From positions 1,504,664-1,568,663 of the forward strand of contig UESW01003832.1 of the NCBI GenBank assembly GCA_900491605.1: a DNA stretch of 64,000 nt, read 5' to 3'. The notes beneath the pieces are model-generated. The model was not told the origin of the DNA, ran no database searches, and saw only the letters and a program-made list of their open reading frames with translations. The stretch's first letter is position 1. Every line of letters starts with the position of its first letter. The translations under genes were made by a program, and so were the position numbers. The stretch is from Calamus simplicifolius. Its lineage: Eukaryota; Streptophyta; Magnoliopsida; Arecales; Arecaceae. This document shows positions 10,266 through 21,400 of the stretch, in pieces.

Positions 10266-13209
10266 ATGGCGATGAGCCCTGAAGATGTGGCCTCAGAAAT
10301 CGTTGCTGAGGATTTGGGGAGGATTCACCAGAGGTATGGTCTGCCCCTGGATGTAGTTTTGCGGGTGCCGGAACTCGAAGATAGGGTTACCCGGGGATTA
10401 GAGTCTGGAGTCTTTATCTATGAGGATAGTTTTAAGGCGGGTCTTCGTTTTCCTCTCCATCCCTTGGTGAAGGAGATCATGACCCACTACAACATCTGTC
10501 CATCGATGGTGGCTCCAAATAGTTGGCGGAATATCATCGGATTCATTTCGATGTGTCACCAGATTCAAATCGTTGCGACTCTCCCCCTTTTTCGCACCTG
10601 TTACCACTTGACTCCCGGGAGGAAATCGGAGTGGACCTCTATCGGACCCTGGAGATCTTTTAATGTCATTGCGGACAAGCCTTCTTCCATCAAGGGGTGG
10701 AAGAGCCGATTTGTGATCGCGGAGGAGAACATCGGTTCCGATTTCCCTCGGCGATGGGGGGAAGTTGCGAGGGATGCGGAGACGCATCCGGCCTTATCGA
10801 TGCAGGAGGAGAGGGACCTGGACGTCCTTCGTAATGGACGGGTATTTTTGGCTAACGATCTATTATCGGAGGGGGCCCTATTCGCAGCCAGGCTCAGCCC
10901 TCTGGATCCACAAGGTGAGTCCCTTTTTGCGCTGCGTATTTCTCTCGATTACCATGCTTGAGTCTGAGAATGTAAATTCCGGTTTGACAGCCACGAGGTT
11001 GGCGTTGTCGAGCCTCTCCAAGAGGAAGAGGGGGAAGCGCCCAGGGGAAGGTAGCGGCGCGGACAGCGGCCGGCCCGAGAAAAGGGCTCATAAATCCGCA
11101 AGGAGCTCGCCGGGCGCTGGAGCAGTCGCTACAGAGGCGCCAGGGGCGAGAGAGGATTCGGGGAGAGCGGTTATGGTGCCCGAACCTCTCGTGCTGGAGG
11201 TATCGGACAGCTCAGATGAGGCTCCGATGGCTCGTCCGACTGCGTCTCCCTTGAAAGAGGAAACGGCGGCGGATTTAGAAGAGGGGACCGTTGCCGAGGA
11301 GGCTACTATCTTCGTGGGATCGCCACCGGTTCCAGCAGGGGAGGAAGAAGCGGCGGCCGCAGCCGGGGAGGTTCAAGGAGAACTCTTTCTCGGTCCTGCT
11401 GCAGGGGGGTCCGGAAGTAGCGAGGCAGGTCAGACCGAGGCTTCGGGGGAGCCTGAGCCTGCGGAGGAGACACAAGTGGCGGTTATCGAGAAAGGGGCAT
11501 CGAAGGAGGGGGCGCAACAAAGTGGGGGTCCCACGATCGGGGCTCCCTCGAAGAAGATTTTGGGGAGGCTGGCGCTTGGGCTGGCCGAGCTGTCCGAAGA
11601 GGCCCAAGCCAGGGCCTTAATGGAGGAGGCTGGGAGGTTGAAGGCTTCTCAGCTGGGGGTCGTCCAGGCCGTTCCCTCAGGCGGGGCCGGTCAACCCAGT
11701 AGCTCGGAGACTAGCATTGATGAGGCATTTTCCGCCATGATAAGGTCGGTCCTACATCTGGGTGTGGACCCGTTGGCGGACGAGTTTGCTGACCGGGGGT
11801 TGATAGATGCTGCGTTCGGGCAGCAAGGTATAGCTGAGGGTATCCATCTCCTTCCCGCCATAGATAACACGACCTTGATGAAGATGACCCGGGACTACGC
11901 TTCGAAGGTGAGTCATTTTTCCAGCGTGACAGATGTTTCTCGATGGACTCCGTTGTGGGCGCTTATTCAGTTTTTGTCTTTGCAGAGCATTTTGCTTTCC
12001 CGGGCGATTTGCTGGCGCTTGAGTTTGGCAACGGGGGCCAGCGTCCAGGCCCGGAGGGAGAATGTCGAGCTTCAGTCGCGGCTGAAGGTTTCTGAGCAGT
12101 TCGAAGAGCTCATGGACACAATGGATAGGAACTCGAGGGCGGCTAGGGCGGCACATCAGGCTGCCGTGGACGAGGTGTCCAAGCAGAAACGCAGGGTGGA
12201 GGAGTTACAGGGACTCCTGGCGAAGAGCGATGATGCATGCCGGGAGCTGGCCAGGATCGAATCAAAACACTCCGCGGAGGCGGCGGCGATGTGGCGGGAA
12301 CACGGCGAGAGTTTGAGCCGGTTGAGGAGAGAGGCCGACGATGAAAGAAGGCGCCTGGCAAGAATGCTGGACGAAATGGAGGAGAAATTGAAACGGCGTG
12401 ATGGTGAAATCGCCGACTTGAAGGAGAATGCTAGGTGGCATCAAGGGATGATGACTCGAGTGAGCAACGAGTTGTCGCAAGCTCGTGGAGAGATTGAAGC
12501 CAGACAATCGAAGATCAGTACCCTACAAGAGAGGGTCGAGCTGGTCGGCGCTGACAGGACAAGAGCCCGGAGTGAGGCCGAGGAGCTGGCCAAAAGGCTG
12601 GCTAGGCGAGAGGGGGAGGTATGCTTCCATTTTACCCTCTTTATTTTTCTACTGGCTCCCCGTGACGCCGATTGATCTTGACTTTTTCAGATGGCGAGGA
12701 TGGGGTCGGAGATTCGGGCTCTCCAAAGTGTGCTTGCATCCACTCGCAGCAGGAGCTCGGAACTCGAGACATGGGCTAGCGAGCTTGAGGAGCAAAACGC
12801 CATCCTGAAGGCCCAGGCGGTTGAGGCCGAGAAACGGACCGCCGAGGCCAACACGCAGTTCGCCATTCTTCAGGGGAGGCAAGACGCTATGAGCGTAGAC
12901 GCATTCCGTCACGGGATGGAAGAGTGCAAGCAGAGGATACTCAGTAGTCATCCAGAATGGGACCTTTCTTTTCTGAGCGTCGAAGATTCCGAAGACGGCG
13001 AGTCCGCAGAAGAAGACGAAGATGAATATGTCGATGTTTCGGACGCCGAGCCTGGCGGCGCCCCCGGTCCCAGCGAAGCCGTAGCCTCCAAGGGACGGTC
13101 GCAAACTGTCATGGAAGGGGCGAAAATATTAGAGAAGGGCGAATCTAGCCGTGCTCCTGCAGACGTGACCGAGGGTATTCCCAAAGCCGGTGGGGCTCCT
13201 GGTTCTTAG
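10266..13209 (+). CDS. Antisense accessory protein of Tat element B (gypsy-type transposon domain plus coiled coil), four exons
   Basis: Exons are 10266-10914, 10991-11907, 11986-12618 and 12691-13209. All introns are GT-AG, 72-78 bases, and the phases agree, giving an open frame of 905 aa. Exon 1 (residues about 20-165) matches the plant 'putative gypsy type transposon' domain (Pfam Transposase_28): FKAGLRFPLHP, APNSWRNIIGF, KPSSIKGWKSRFV. Residues 227-255 are basic (KRKRGKR, EKRAHK), a likely nuclear signal. Then comes an Ala/Glu-rich disordered part, a coiled coil of about 540-820, and an acidic tail after HPEWDLSFL. It is encoded opposite to gag-pol. Function is unknown to me; the sense genes are broken while this one is open. 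A relic exists in element A at 1-776. Confidence 0.82.
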
Positions 13210-13399
13210 GAGCCGCTCTTGTACCTCGCCCTTTTAGACATTTGTTTGACGTTTCATAGCAAAGGGATTTCCTGTTTTTATATGAGTCTCTTTCTTGCGT
13301 GACTTCGCCGCTGTCTAGTGTTGCCTCGATCGTGAATGACCCATGGCTCGTTGATATCCTTGGGCCATCCTTAATTCGAGACCAGGAAAACATATTGGC

Positions 13400-13785
13400 T
13401 CGGGTCGATCGGTAAAATAGGCCGATTTGGACCGACAGACAAAAATAAGTCGTCTGGGGCCGATGGATAAAATGGGTCGGCTGGGGCCGACGGACGAAAA
13501 TAGGTCGGTGTGGGCCGACAGAAGGAATAGGTCGGCTAGGGCCGACAGGCAAAATGGGTCGGCGTGGGCCGACAGAAAGATGGATCGGCCGGGGCCGATG
13601 GAATAATATAGGTCGACTGGGGCCGACGGATAAAATAGGTCGGTTGGGGCTGACGGACAAAAATTAGGTCGGCTGGGGCCGACAGATGAAAATAGGTCGG
13701 CGTGGGCCGACAGAAGAGATGGGTCGGCTAGGGCCGATAGGCAAAAAATGGGTCGGCTGGGGCCGACGGACAAGAATAGGTTTTC
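13400..13785. repeat. Tandem array 3 of element B (about 28-base hairpin units)
   Basis: About 13 units with the core GTCGGCTGGGGCCGAC, a six-base stem with a four-base loop, followed by an A-rich spacer. One unit reads ATCGGCCGGGGCCGAT, changing both stem ends together. The array starts about 190 bases past the stop of the antisense gene. Confidence 0.88.
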
Positions 13786-13867
13786 GTGCCTCCTGCCATC
13801 CTGCCAGCGCCCTGCTGTCCCGCAGGCAATTCGGTTTTTACTTTACTAGAAGTGGTGATACGGCAGA

Positions 13868-14960
13868 GTGGAGGACATAAAGCTGCATCGGAGCTTTCCG
13901 AAAGGCGCTCTTTTCCCATGCGGGTCGCTTTGTCGTGATGCGTACGCAACCGCCTATCACTGGAGGGTATTATTCTCGAAGGACGATTTTCTGAGCTCGT
14001 CGATTTTCGAAGTGTCAGTGGGCGATTTCCGGCATTTAATGAACGCGATTAGGGATCGGATGGGGATCTTCGTACATGTCCTGGTTCAGGCGGTGGGCTC
14101 GGCGCGTAGTGGGGCGCTGCGTTTATCCTGAGGGGCCATGTGGAGGCATGGGACAGGTGTTTGAATCTCGGGACTCTCGGCTCTGATGGCTCGTCCCGAG
14201 TCTTTCCTGCCCATAAAAAGGGAAAAAGGGGGGTCTCATCTGGTTATCCCCAAAGTTTCTTTCTTGTTGGAATTTTTACCACACTCGTTTCTCTGTTGCT
14301 ACGAGTGGGAGGATCGACTTTTCCTTTCATGGGCTCCTTGCCGCTGGATAGCTGGGGCGACCGGGGAGCAGCTGAAGAACGGCTCATCTTTAGGGGACGA
14401 GCCTCGGAGATCATATGGAGAGCGCACAAAGAGGGGGCAGAGATCATACGGAGAGCGCACATACGCACTTCCATTGTGGTTTCTGCGGTTCCTGCTCGGA
14501 GACGCAGAGTAAGAGGTGTATGGGCACCTCCGTGGCACGCGCAGGCTTCCCCCTTTTCGCTGGCTTGGGTTTCCGTCTCTTTTCTGAGGGGAATCCTTGC
14601 CACGGGAGGGAAAATATGGGAGCAGCCGGGGTCGGATGGTCCCCGGTTTCTCCTGGCTGGGCGGCGGCATGCGATCCAGCACCCCCTCCTAGGGGAGCGG
14701 GCTGGATCGTCCGGATCCTCAGAATCAGCATCCGCGGGCCATGCCTCCTTTTGGATCTTTTAATTCATCCTGCCTAGGCGGACTTGGCCGTTTCTTGGTT
14801 TGCATGATTTGTCGATCCGGGTGTTGGAGCGTCGCAGTCATCTAGGCTTGCTTTGGAGCAGTTGCCGGAGTTTTGTATTTGCCTTTATTTTATGCATTTC
14901 AATGCTTTTGTAACGCCTGTGAGGCATTTGTAATTGATCATGATTGGAAATAAAGAGAGT
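13868..14960 (+). other. Conserved block with possible third plus-strand transcript, element B
   Basis: Parts resemble element A at 2140-2400 (see there). A CATAAAAAG TATA-like motif lies near 14211, and GGAAATAAAG, a poly(A)-type signal, at about 14945-14954. An open frame 14140-14763 exists but has no counterpart in A, and another frame is open over much of the same stretch, so I do not call a protein. A spliced or non-coding transcript is possible. Confidence 0.35.
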
Positions 14961-15284
14961 TATATTCTGTGTCTCAATCTCTATCTTTTCTTGTGCCGAG
15001 CCCACTGTTAATTATTGTTTGTGGGGCATAAAGGCGTCTTGCTCGCCCTTAGACGAGGATCTCATGTCGTCCGAACTAATCGAGGTTCGTATGCGGCGGT
15101 GCAGAGATCGTTCGGCGAAATACACTCCTTGCTTAGGTCAGGAGTCTGGTATTTTTGCGCTCCATTTTTATTGGAGCTTGGAGTATCGCGAGTCGACCGT
15201 GGCCGAAGCTCAGGGAATTCACACCCCTTTTTGTCATGGTTTAAGGAATTAGTCACTCGAGATAGTCGAGTTTCGGGGAACGTC

Positions 15285-15775
15285 TTACTTGGCTCTGCCA
15301 AGGTTCGAAGGATTTTGTAACTCGGCCCTGCCGAGGTTTGGAGAAAATCTCACTTGGCCCCGCCAAGGTTCGGAGAACTTTATAGCTCGGCCCTGCTGAG
15401 GTTCGAAGAATTGGTAGCTCGGCCCTGCCAAGGTTCGGAGAATTGGTAGATCGGCCCTGCCGAGGTTCGGAGAATTGGTAGCTCGGCCCTGCCGAGGTTT
15501 GGAGAATTGGTAGCTCGGCTCTGCCGATGTTCGGAGAATTGGTAGCTCGGCCCTGCCGAGGTTCGGAGAATTGGTAGCTCGGCCCTGCCGAGGTTCGGAG
15601 AACTGGTAGCTTGGCCCTGCCGATGTTCGGAGAATTGGTAGCTCGGCCCTGCCGAGGTTCGGAGAATTGGTAGCTCGGCCCTGCCGAGGTTCGAAGAATT
15701 GGTAGCTCGGCCCTGCCGAGGTTCGGAGAAAATTTCACTTGGCCCCGCCAAGGTTCGGAGATTATTGTAGCTCGG
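15285..15775. repeat. Tandem array 2 of element B (about 32-base hairpin units)
   Basis: About 15 units of CTCGGCCCTGCCGAGGTTCG followed by GAGAATTGGTAG. The core is an inverted repeat CTCGG-CCCTG-CCGAG. A few units at the array edges carry CTTGG-CCCCG-CCAAG, where both arms have changed. Units are otherwise nearly identical. Confidence 0.9.
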
Positions 15776-16178
15776 AGGGAGCGAATCAGTCGCCGTTGCA
15801 GGCTACGGCGTTAGGTCCACGCGGCGCTTAATAGAGGGGGCGCTCGAGCGGAACGGGCGGCGTGTTGTCATGCCTTTACTGGCGATGCTGCTCTTTCCGA
15901 GGGGGCAATTTATCGACCGAGCGACGGACTTCCACGTTTTCCGAGGAAGAGGGGCGTATTAAGCAGCCTGGGGAAGCGCCAAATGTATTTAATGCAGGGG
16001 GCGACAGATTGGAAAGTGTTTGCCTGGGGAACCTCCGAACAATCTGTTCGCGCTTATCGATCTTACTCGGGATAGGGCGCCACTCTTTGGATTCCTCACG
16101 CACTAGAATGTCGACACATGGCACACTCTCATGGGTCGGCGCTTGCGGCGCGGCTGATCGGGATACCTGCCTGGCGGG

Positions 16179-16186
16179 TATAAATA
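16179..16186 (+). promoter_or_regulatory. TATA box of small antisense ORF in element B
   Basis: GGGTATAAATATG is a canonical plant TATA box 57 bases before the ATG at 16236. The region from about 16154 to 16192 is recognisably conserved in element A at 1107-1145, which argues for function. Confidence 0.6.
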
Positions 16187-16235
16187 TGACCGAGGGGGAT
16201 TGGATTCTGTCATCCCTCGGCTTGAGCTCTAAAAA

Positions 16236-16529
16236 ATGGACTCTCCAGCGCGATCGTCAGCTGACTCGCACTCCTCGGTTAGCAGCCCACCGTACTCGGA
16301 GGAGAGGGGCACCTCCGTGACCGTCGATGGGCTGACCCTCGCGTCGGGCCTTGCAATCAATGAGCAGCTTGCTAGGACTGCCGAGGAGTTTTTGGACGTT
16401 TCGGTCCGGGAGGCGGAGGCCTCACGCCGGGTGATGGATCGGCAGGAGGAGGAGATTCGGTTGCTTCGTCAGCAGGTGGCTGACCTGACAGCACTCCTGG
16501 AGGAGTTGCTGGCCTCTGGGGGCGACTGA
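16236..16529 (+). CDS. Small antisense coiled-coil protein of Tat element B (97 aa)
   Basis: The ATG (AAAAATGG context) is the first after the TATA box at 16179. The N-terminus is Ser-rich (residues 1-30); residues about 47-95 form a charged heptad coiled coil (EEEIRLLRQQVADLTALLEE). It ends GGD before TGA. A homologous frame sits in element A at 1273-1551, with the coiled coil and the promoter both conserved. The ORF lies between tandem arrays 2 and 1, opposite in strand to gag-pol. I recognise no family. It could partner the larger antisense coiled-coil protein, but that is a guess. A chance ORF in GC-rich DNA is the alternative; conservation in A speaks against it. Confidence 0.55.
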   Translation: MDSPARSSADSHSSVSSPPYSEERGTSVTVDGLTLASGLAINEQLARTAEEFLDVSVREAEASRRVMDRQEEEIRLLRQQVADLTALLEELLASGGD

Positions 16530-17020
16530 CTCCAGGGGCTCTGCCTGTTCTTATTTTTGCTTTTTTGCAATCTTTCTGTAGTCCTCCTCTTTCTATGAAT
16601 GAAAGATGGTCCTTGTGAAGTCCCTTTCCTTTTTTGAGAACGATTACTTTGATGCGCTTTGACGGACTTGAGTGTCGGCCTGGTCCCATTGTCCCGCGCA
16701 TTAATCGTAGATATTTCGCGTGACGAGTTACAAGGGGGGGTCGCCCAAAGGTTTTCTTCTGCTAGGGAGGATTTTCCGGCCCAGCCTGGGGCCATTGGCC
16801 GGTTACGTGAGGCTTTATAGCCTCTTAGGGGAATTCTGCCGATGGTGGCATTTTTTCGTATGCCAATGGTTTTCGTTCAGCGCCCGTTTTCAAATCGGGC
16901 GAAGTCCTCTGGGGACTATTTGGGGGCCGTTCGGCTTTGATCGAGGCTTGCAGGCTTAGACTTTTGCCGGGGTCTTAACCCGAATGACTTTTACCTTGCC
17001 TTGTCATGGCTCGGGGGATT
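16530..17020. other. Gene-free stretch between small ORF and array 1
   Basis: A T-rich 3' end with ATGAATGAAAG at about 16595-16605 may be the polyadenylation region of the small ORF. The remaining bases to 17020 show no gene or repeat that I can support. Confidence 0.4.
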
Positions 17021-18310
17021 CATCACTCGGTCTCACCGAGGTTTGGGGAAACATTTTACTTGGCCCTGCCAAGGTTTGGAGATTTGTTGCTCGGCCCTGC
17101 CGAGGTTCGGAGACTTTGTTTTACTTGGCCCTGCCAAGGTTCGGAGATTTTGTTTTACTTGGCCCTGTCAAGGTTCGGAGATTTGTTGCTCGGCCCTGCC
17201 GAGGTTCGGAGACTTTGTTGCTCGGCCCTGCCGAGGTTCGGAGACTTTGTTTTACTTGGCCCTGCCAAGGTTCGGAGATTTGTTACTCGGCCCTGCCGAG
17301 GTTCGGAGACTTTGTTTTACTTGGCCCTGCCAAGGTTCGGAGATTTTATTGCTCGGCCCTGCCGAGGTTCGGAGACTTTGTTTTACTTGGCCCTGCCAAG
17401 GTTCGGAGACTTTGTTTTACTTGACCCTGCCAAGGTTCGGAGATTTGTTGCTCGGCCCTGCCGAGGTTCGGAGACTTTGTTTTACTTGGCCCTGCCAAGG
17501 TTTGGAGATTTTGTTGCTCGGCCCTGCCGAGGTTCGGAGACTTTGTTGCTCGGCCCTGCCGAGGTTCGGAGATTTTGTTTTACTTGGCCTTGCCAAGGTT
17601 CGGAGATTTGTTGCTCGGCCCTGCCGAGGTTCGGAGACTTTGTTTTACTTGGCCTTGCCAAGGTTCGGAGACTTTGTTTTACTTGGCCCTGCCAAGGTTC
17701 GGAGACTTTGTTTTACTTGGCCCTGCCAAGGTTCGGAGATTTGTTGCTCGGCCCTGCCGAGGTTCGGAGACTTTGTTTTACTTGGCCCTGCCAAGGTTCG
17801 GAGATTTGTTGCTCGGCCCTGCCGAGGTTCGGAGACTTTGTTTTACTTGGCCCTGCCAAGGTTCGGAGATTTTGTTTTACTTGGCCCTGCCAAGGTTCGG
17901 AGATTTGTTGCTCGGCCCTGCCGAGGTTCGGAGACTTTGTTTTACTTGGCCCTGCCAAGGTTTGGAGATTTTGTTTTACTTGGCCCTGCCAAGGTTCGGA
18001 GATTTGTTGCTCGGCCCTGCCGAGGTTCGGAGACTTTGTTTTACTTGGCCCTGCCAAGGTTCGGAGACTTTGTTTTACTTGGCCCTGCCAAGGTTCGGAG
18101 ATTTGTTGCTCGGCCCTGCCGAGGTTCGGAGACTTTGTTTTACTTGGCCCTGCCAAGGTTCGAAGACTTTGTTTTACTTGGCCCTGCCAAGGTTCGGAGA
18201 CTTTGTTTTACTTGGCCCTACCAAGGTTCGGAGATTTTGTTTTACTTGGCCCTGCCAAGGTTCGGAGATTTTGTTTTACTTGGCCCTGCCAAGGTTCGGA
18301 GATTTCCTGT
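17020..18310. repeat. Tandem array 1 of element B (31-35-base hairpin units, two alternating types)
   Basis: About 35-40 units. Type 1 has the core CTCGGCCCTGCCGAG and type 2 has CTTGGCCCTGCCAAG; both continue GTTCGGAGA and a T-rich spacer. The two types differ only at the third stem pair, C-G versus T-A, so each keeps a perfect five-base stem. No stop codon occurs in several frames, which produces long false ORFs. The array runs to within about 140 bases of the pol stop at 18450. Confidence 0.93.
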
Positions 18311-18449
18311 CCAAGCAGATAACTCGGTTGTACCGAGGATTGGTAAGCAGCATCTATTTCTTTTATGATTTATGGCAATATGGTGCATAATCGATTCACA
18401 CAGCAAGTTGCAAAAAAATAGATAACTGGCGAAGCATAAGGGACATACC

Positions 18450-21400
18450 CTATTGATAGTATTGCGGAGGTTGTCCGAGTTCCACGTTCGGGGGACGGAT
18501 TTCCCATCGAGATCCTGCAGCTTGTAGGTTCCCGGCCCAATGATCTCCGTGATTTGGTACGGGCCCTCCCAGTTCGGCGCCAGCTTTCCTTGCTCCAGCG
18601 GTTTGGATACAGAAGCTTTTCGGAGGACGAGGTCGCCGGGTAGGAAGGTTTTCCCCTTGACCCTGGAGGCATGGTACCGAGCCACCCTCTGTTGATAGGC
18701 GGCCGTCCTGATTCGGGCCTTCTCTCTGACTTCCTCTACCAAGTCGAGGTTGGTGCGGAGTTGCTCGTTGCTGGCTTCCTCTGAATAACTCTCCACCCGC
18801 AAAGATGGGAGGCCTATTCCACAGGGATGACGGCCTCCGTGCCAAAAGCCATTCGAAATGGAGTCTCGCCCGTCGGAATTCTCGGGGTGGTGCGATAGGC
18901 CCATAAGACATGGTGTAGCTCATCCGCCCACCTGCCTTGGGCTCTGGAGAGGCGAGCTTTGATTCCTTGGAGGAGAGTCCTGTTGGTCACTTCGGCCGCT
19001 CCGTTGGCTTGTGGGTGCCGACCGAAGTAAGGTGGTGACGGATTCCGTGTTCCTCGCAGAATTGGCGGAACTTGGAATTGTCGAACTGCTTACCGTTATC
19101 GGTGATTATGGTGTGGGGGAGGCCGAACCGGCAGACGATGGACCTCCACACGAAGTCTCTGGCCCGTGCTTCGGTGATTTGGGCAACTGCTTCCGCTTCA
19201 ACCCACTTGGTGAAGTAGTCAATGGCGACAAATAAGAATTTCCGCTGTCCCATCGCCAGCGGGAATGGGCCGAGGATGTCCATCCCCCACTTGGCAAAGG
19301 GCCAGGCGGAGGATATAGAAACTAGCTCGGCGGAGGGGAGCCTCTGGATGCTTGAATGTCTCTGGCAGGCGTCACAGGCTCGGACTAGGTCGTCCGCGTC
19401 TTTCTGCATGGTCGGCCAGTAATAGCCTTGCCGCACCTTGTGGCATAGGGACCGGCTTCCCAGATGGTTGCCGCAAATCCCTTCATGTACCTCTCGTAGA
19501 GCATAGTTCGCCTCGGATGGGCGGAGGCATCTGAGCAGCGGCATAGAAAAAGACCGCTTGTAAAGTTGGCTGTCAATCAATACATAGTGGGTCGCCTGCA
19601 GCTTCAATTTCCTGGCCTCTCTTCGGTCGGACGGGAGCGACCCTTCTTTGAGATAGTTGAGGATAGGGTCGAACCAGGATGGTTCGGCCTCGATTTGCAT
19701 CACCCGATCGGCTTCCATGATACTCGGCTTCTCCAGAGTCTCCAGATGGAATTTTTGTTCAGCATCCATCGTCTCCGCGGTTGCCAATCGGGAGAGTAGG
19801 TCGGCACGGGCGTTTTCCGATCTAGGAATTTGAACAATTTCAAACTCGGCAAAATGGGGAAGTAGGCCGCGCACCTCTTGGAGATATCGGATCATGTTGG
19901 GTTCTCGGGCTTCAAACTCTCCCCGCACATGGCCGGCCACCAGCTGAGAGTCGGTGAAGGCGTTAAGCTTTTCCACCTTCAGGTTGCGGGCGATCCGGAG
20001 ACCAGCTAACAGGGCCTCGTACTCGGCTTCGTTGTTGGAAGCCGGGAAGGAGAATCGGACGCCATATTCGAAGATCATTCCCTCTGGGCTGGTGAGGACT
20101 AGACCCGCACCGGAGTGATGGGCATTGGACGACCCATCGACGTGAAGGAGCCACCGAGCTTCAGGCTTTGGTCCTTCGGGATTTTCTGGGGTAGAGCCGT
20201 CTTCTGGGATGGTACACTCGAGGAGGAAATCGGCCAGCACTTGGGCTTTGATGGCCGGGCGAGGTTGAAAATGTATGTCATGCTCGCTTAGTTCGACGGC
20301 CCATTTGGTCATCCTCCCCGATGTTTCTGGACGGTGGACCACCGCCTTGATGGGTTGATCGGTGAGGACCGTCACTGAATGTGCTTGAAAATAAGGCCGT
20401 AGCTTCCGGACTGAGGTGATCAAAGCCAGCACTATTTTCTCAATCCTGGTGTACCTCGTCTCCGCATCGCGGAGCAGCCTACTCACATAGTAGATCGGCC
20501 TCTGGATTTTGCTTTCTTCTTTGACTAGCACCGAGCAAACTGCGCCCTCTGAAACGGCCAGGTACAGAAATAGAGTCTCCCCCGGGATCGGACTACTAAG
20601 AAGTGGAGGCGAGCCGAGGTACTTCTTGAGATCTTGAAATGATTTCTGGCACTCAGGAGTCCACTGGAAATTTTTGGCCGATCGGAGAGTTTTGAAGAAG
20701 GGGAGGCATCTCTCGGCTGACCGAGCCACGAAGCGGTTAAGGGCCGCTATCCTCCCGGTTAAGCGCTGGACCTCCTTAATAGACGCTGGGGGCGCCATTT
20801 GTTGGAGAGCTTGAATCTTCTGAGGGTTAGCTTCGATACCCCGCTGGGAGACCATGAAGCCGAGGAATTTCCCGGAATTGACGCCGAAGCGCACTTGGTT
20901 GGGTTGAGCTTCATTCCATATTTGCGCAGCGTGGCAAAGCTCTCCGCGAGGTCCTCAACATGCCGCAGCGCTTCCTTGCTTTGACCAGCATATCATCCAC
21001 GTACACCTCCATGTTCCGGCCGATTTGCTCCTTGAACACCTTGTTGACCAGCCGCTGGTAGGTCGCTCCTGCATTTTTAAGACCGAAAGGCATAACTCGG
21101 TAACAGTAGGTACCTCGGTCGGTTATGAAGGCGGTCTTTTCTTCATCTTCGGGGGCCATCCGGATCTGATTGTAGCCCGAATAGGCATCCATGAATGACA
21201 GCATTTGGTGGCCTGAGGTGGCGTCCACGAGCTGGTCGATCCGAGGGAGGGGGAAGCTGTCCTTCGGGCATGCCTTGTTGAGGTCGGTGAAGTCGATGCA
21301 GATCCTCCATTTGCCATTCGACTTTTTCACCATGACGACATTCGACAACCAACTTGGATAATTTACCTCTCGGACAAAATTGGCTTTGATGAGTTTGTCG

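Noticed and set aside
10765..12675. Single 636-codon ORF
   Set aside because: It starts inside exon 1 in another frame and includes an intron that happens to be open. Splicing gives a better model supported by element A.
13145..13773. Minus-strand frames rich in GPSRPI-type repeats
   Set aside because: Produced by array 3; no domain, and the frame continues across unit boundaries only because of the unit length.
14140..14763. 207-codon plus-strand ORF
   Set aside because: No counterpart in element A and overlapping open frames. GC-rich composition explains it.
15253..15751. Minus-strand repeat protein frames over array 2
   Set aside because: Repeat read-through. Two frames are open together and neither has a sensible start or context.
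17001..18390. Long plus-strand open frames of 438-455 codons
   Set aside because: They read straight through the tandem array in three frames at once. The repeat unit simply lacks stops.
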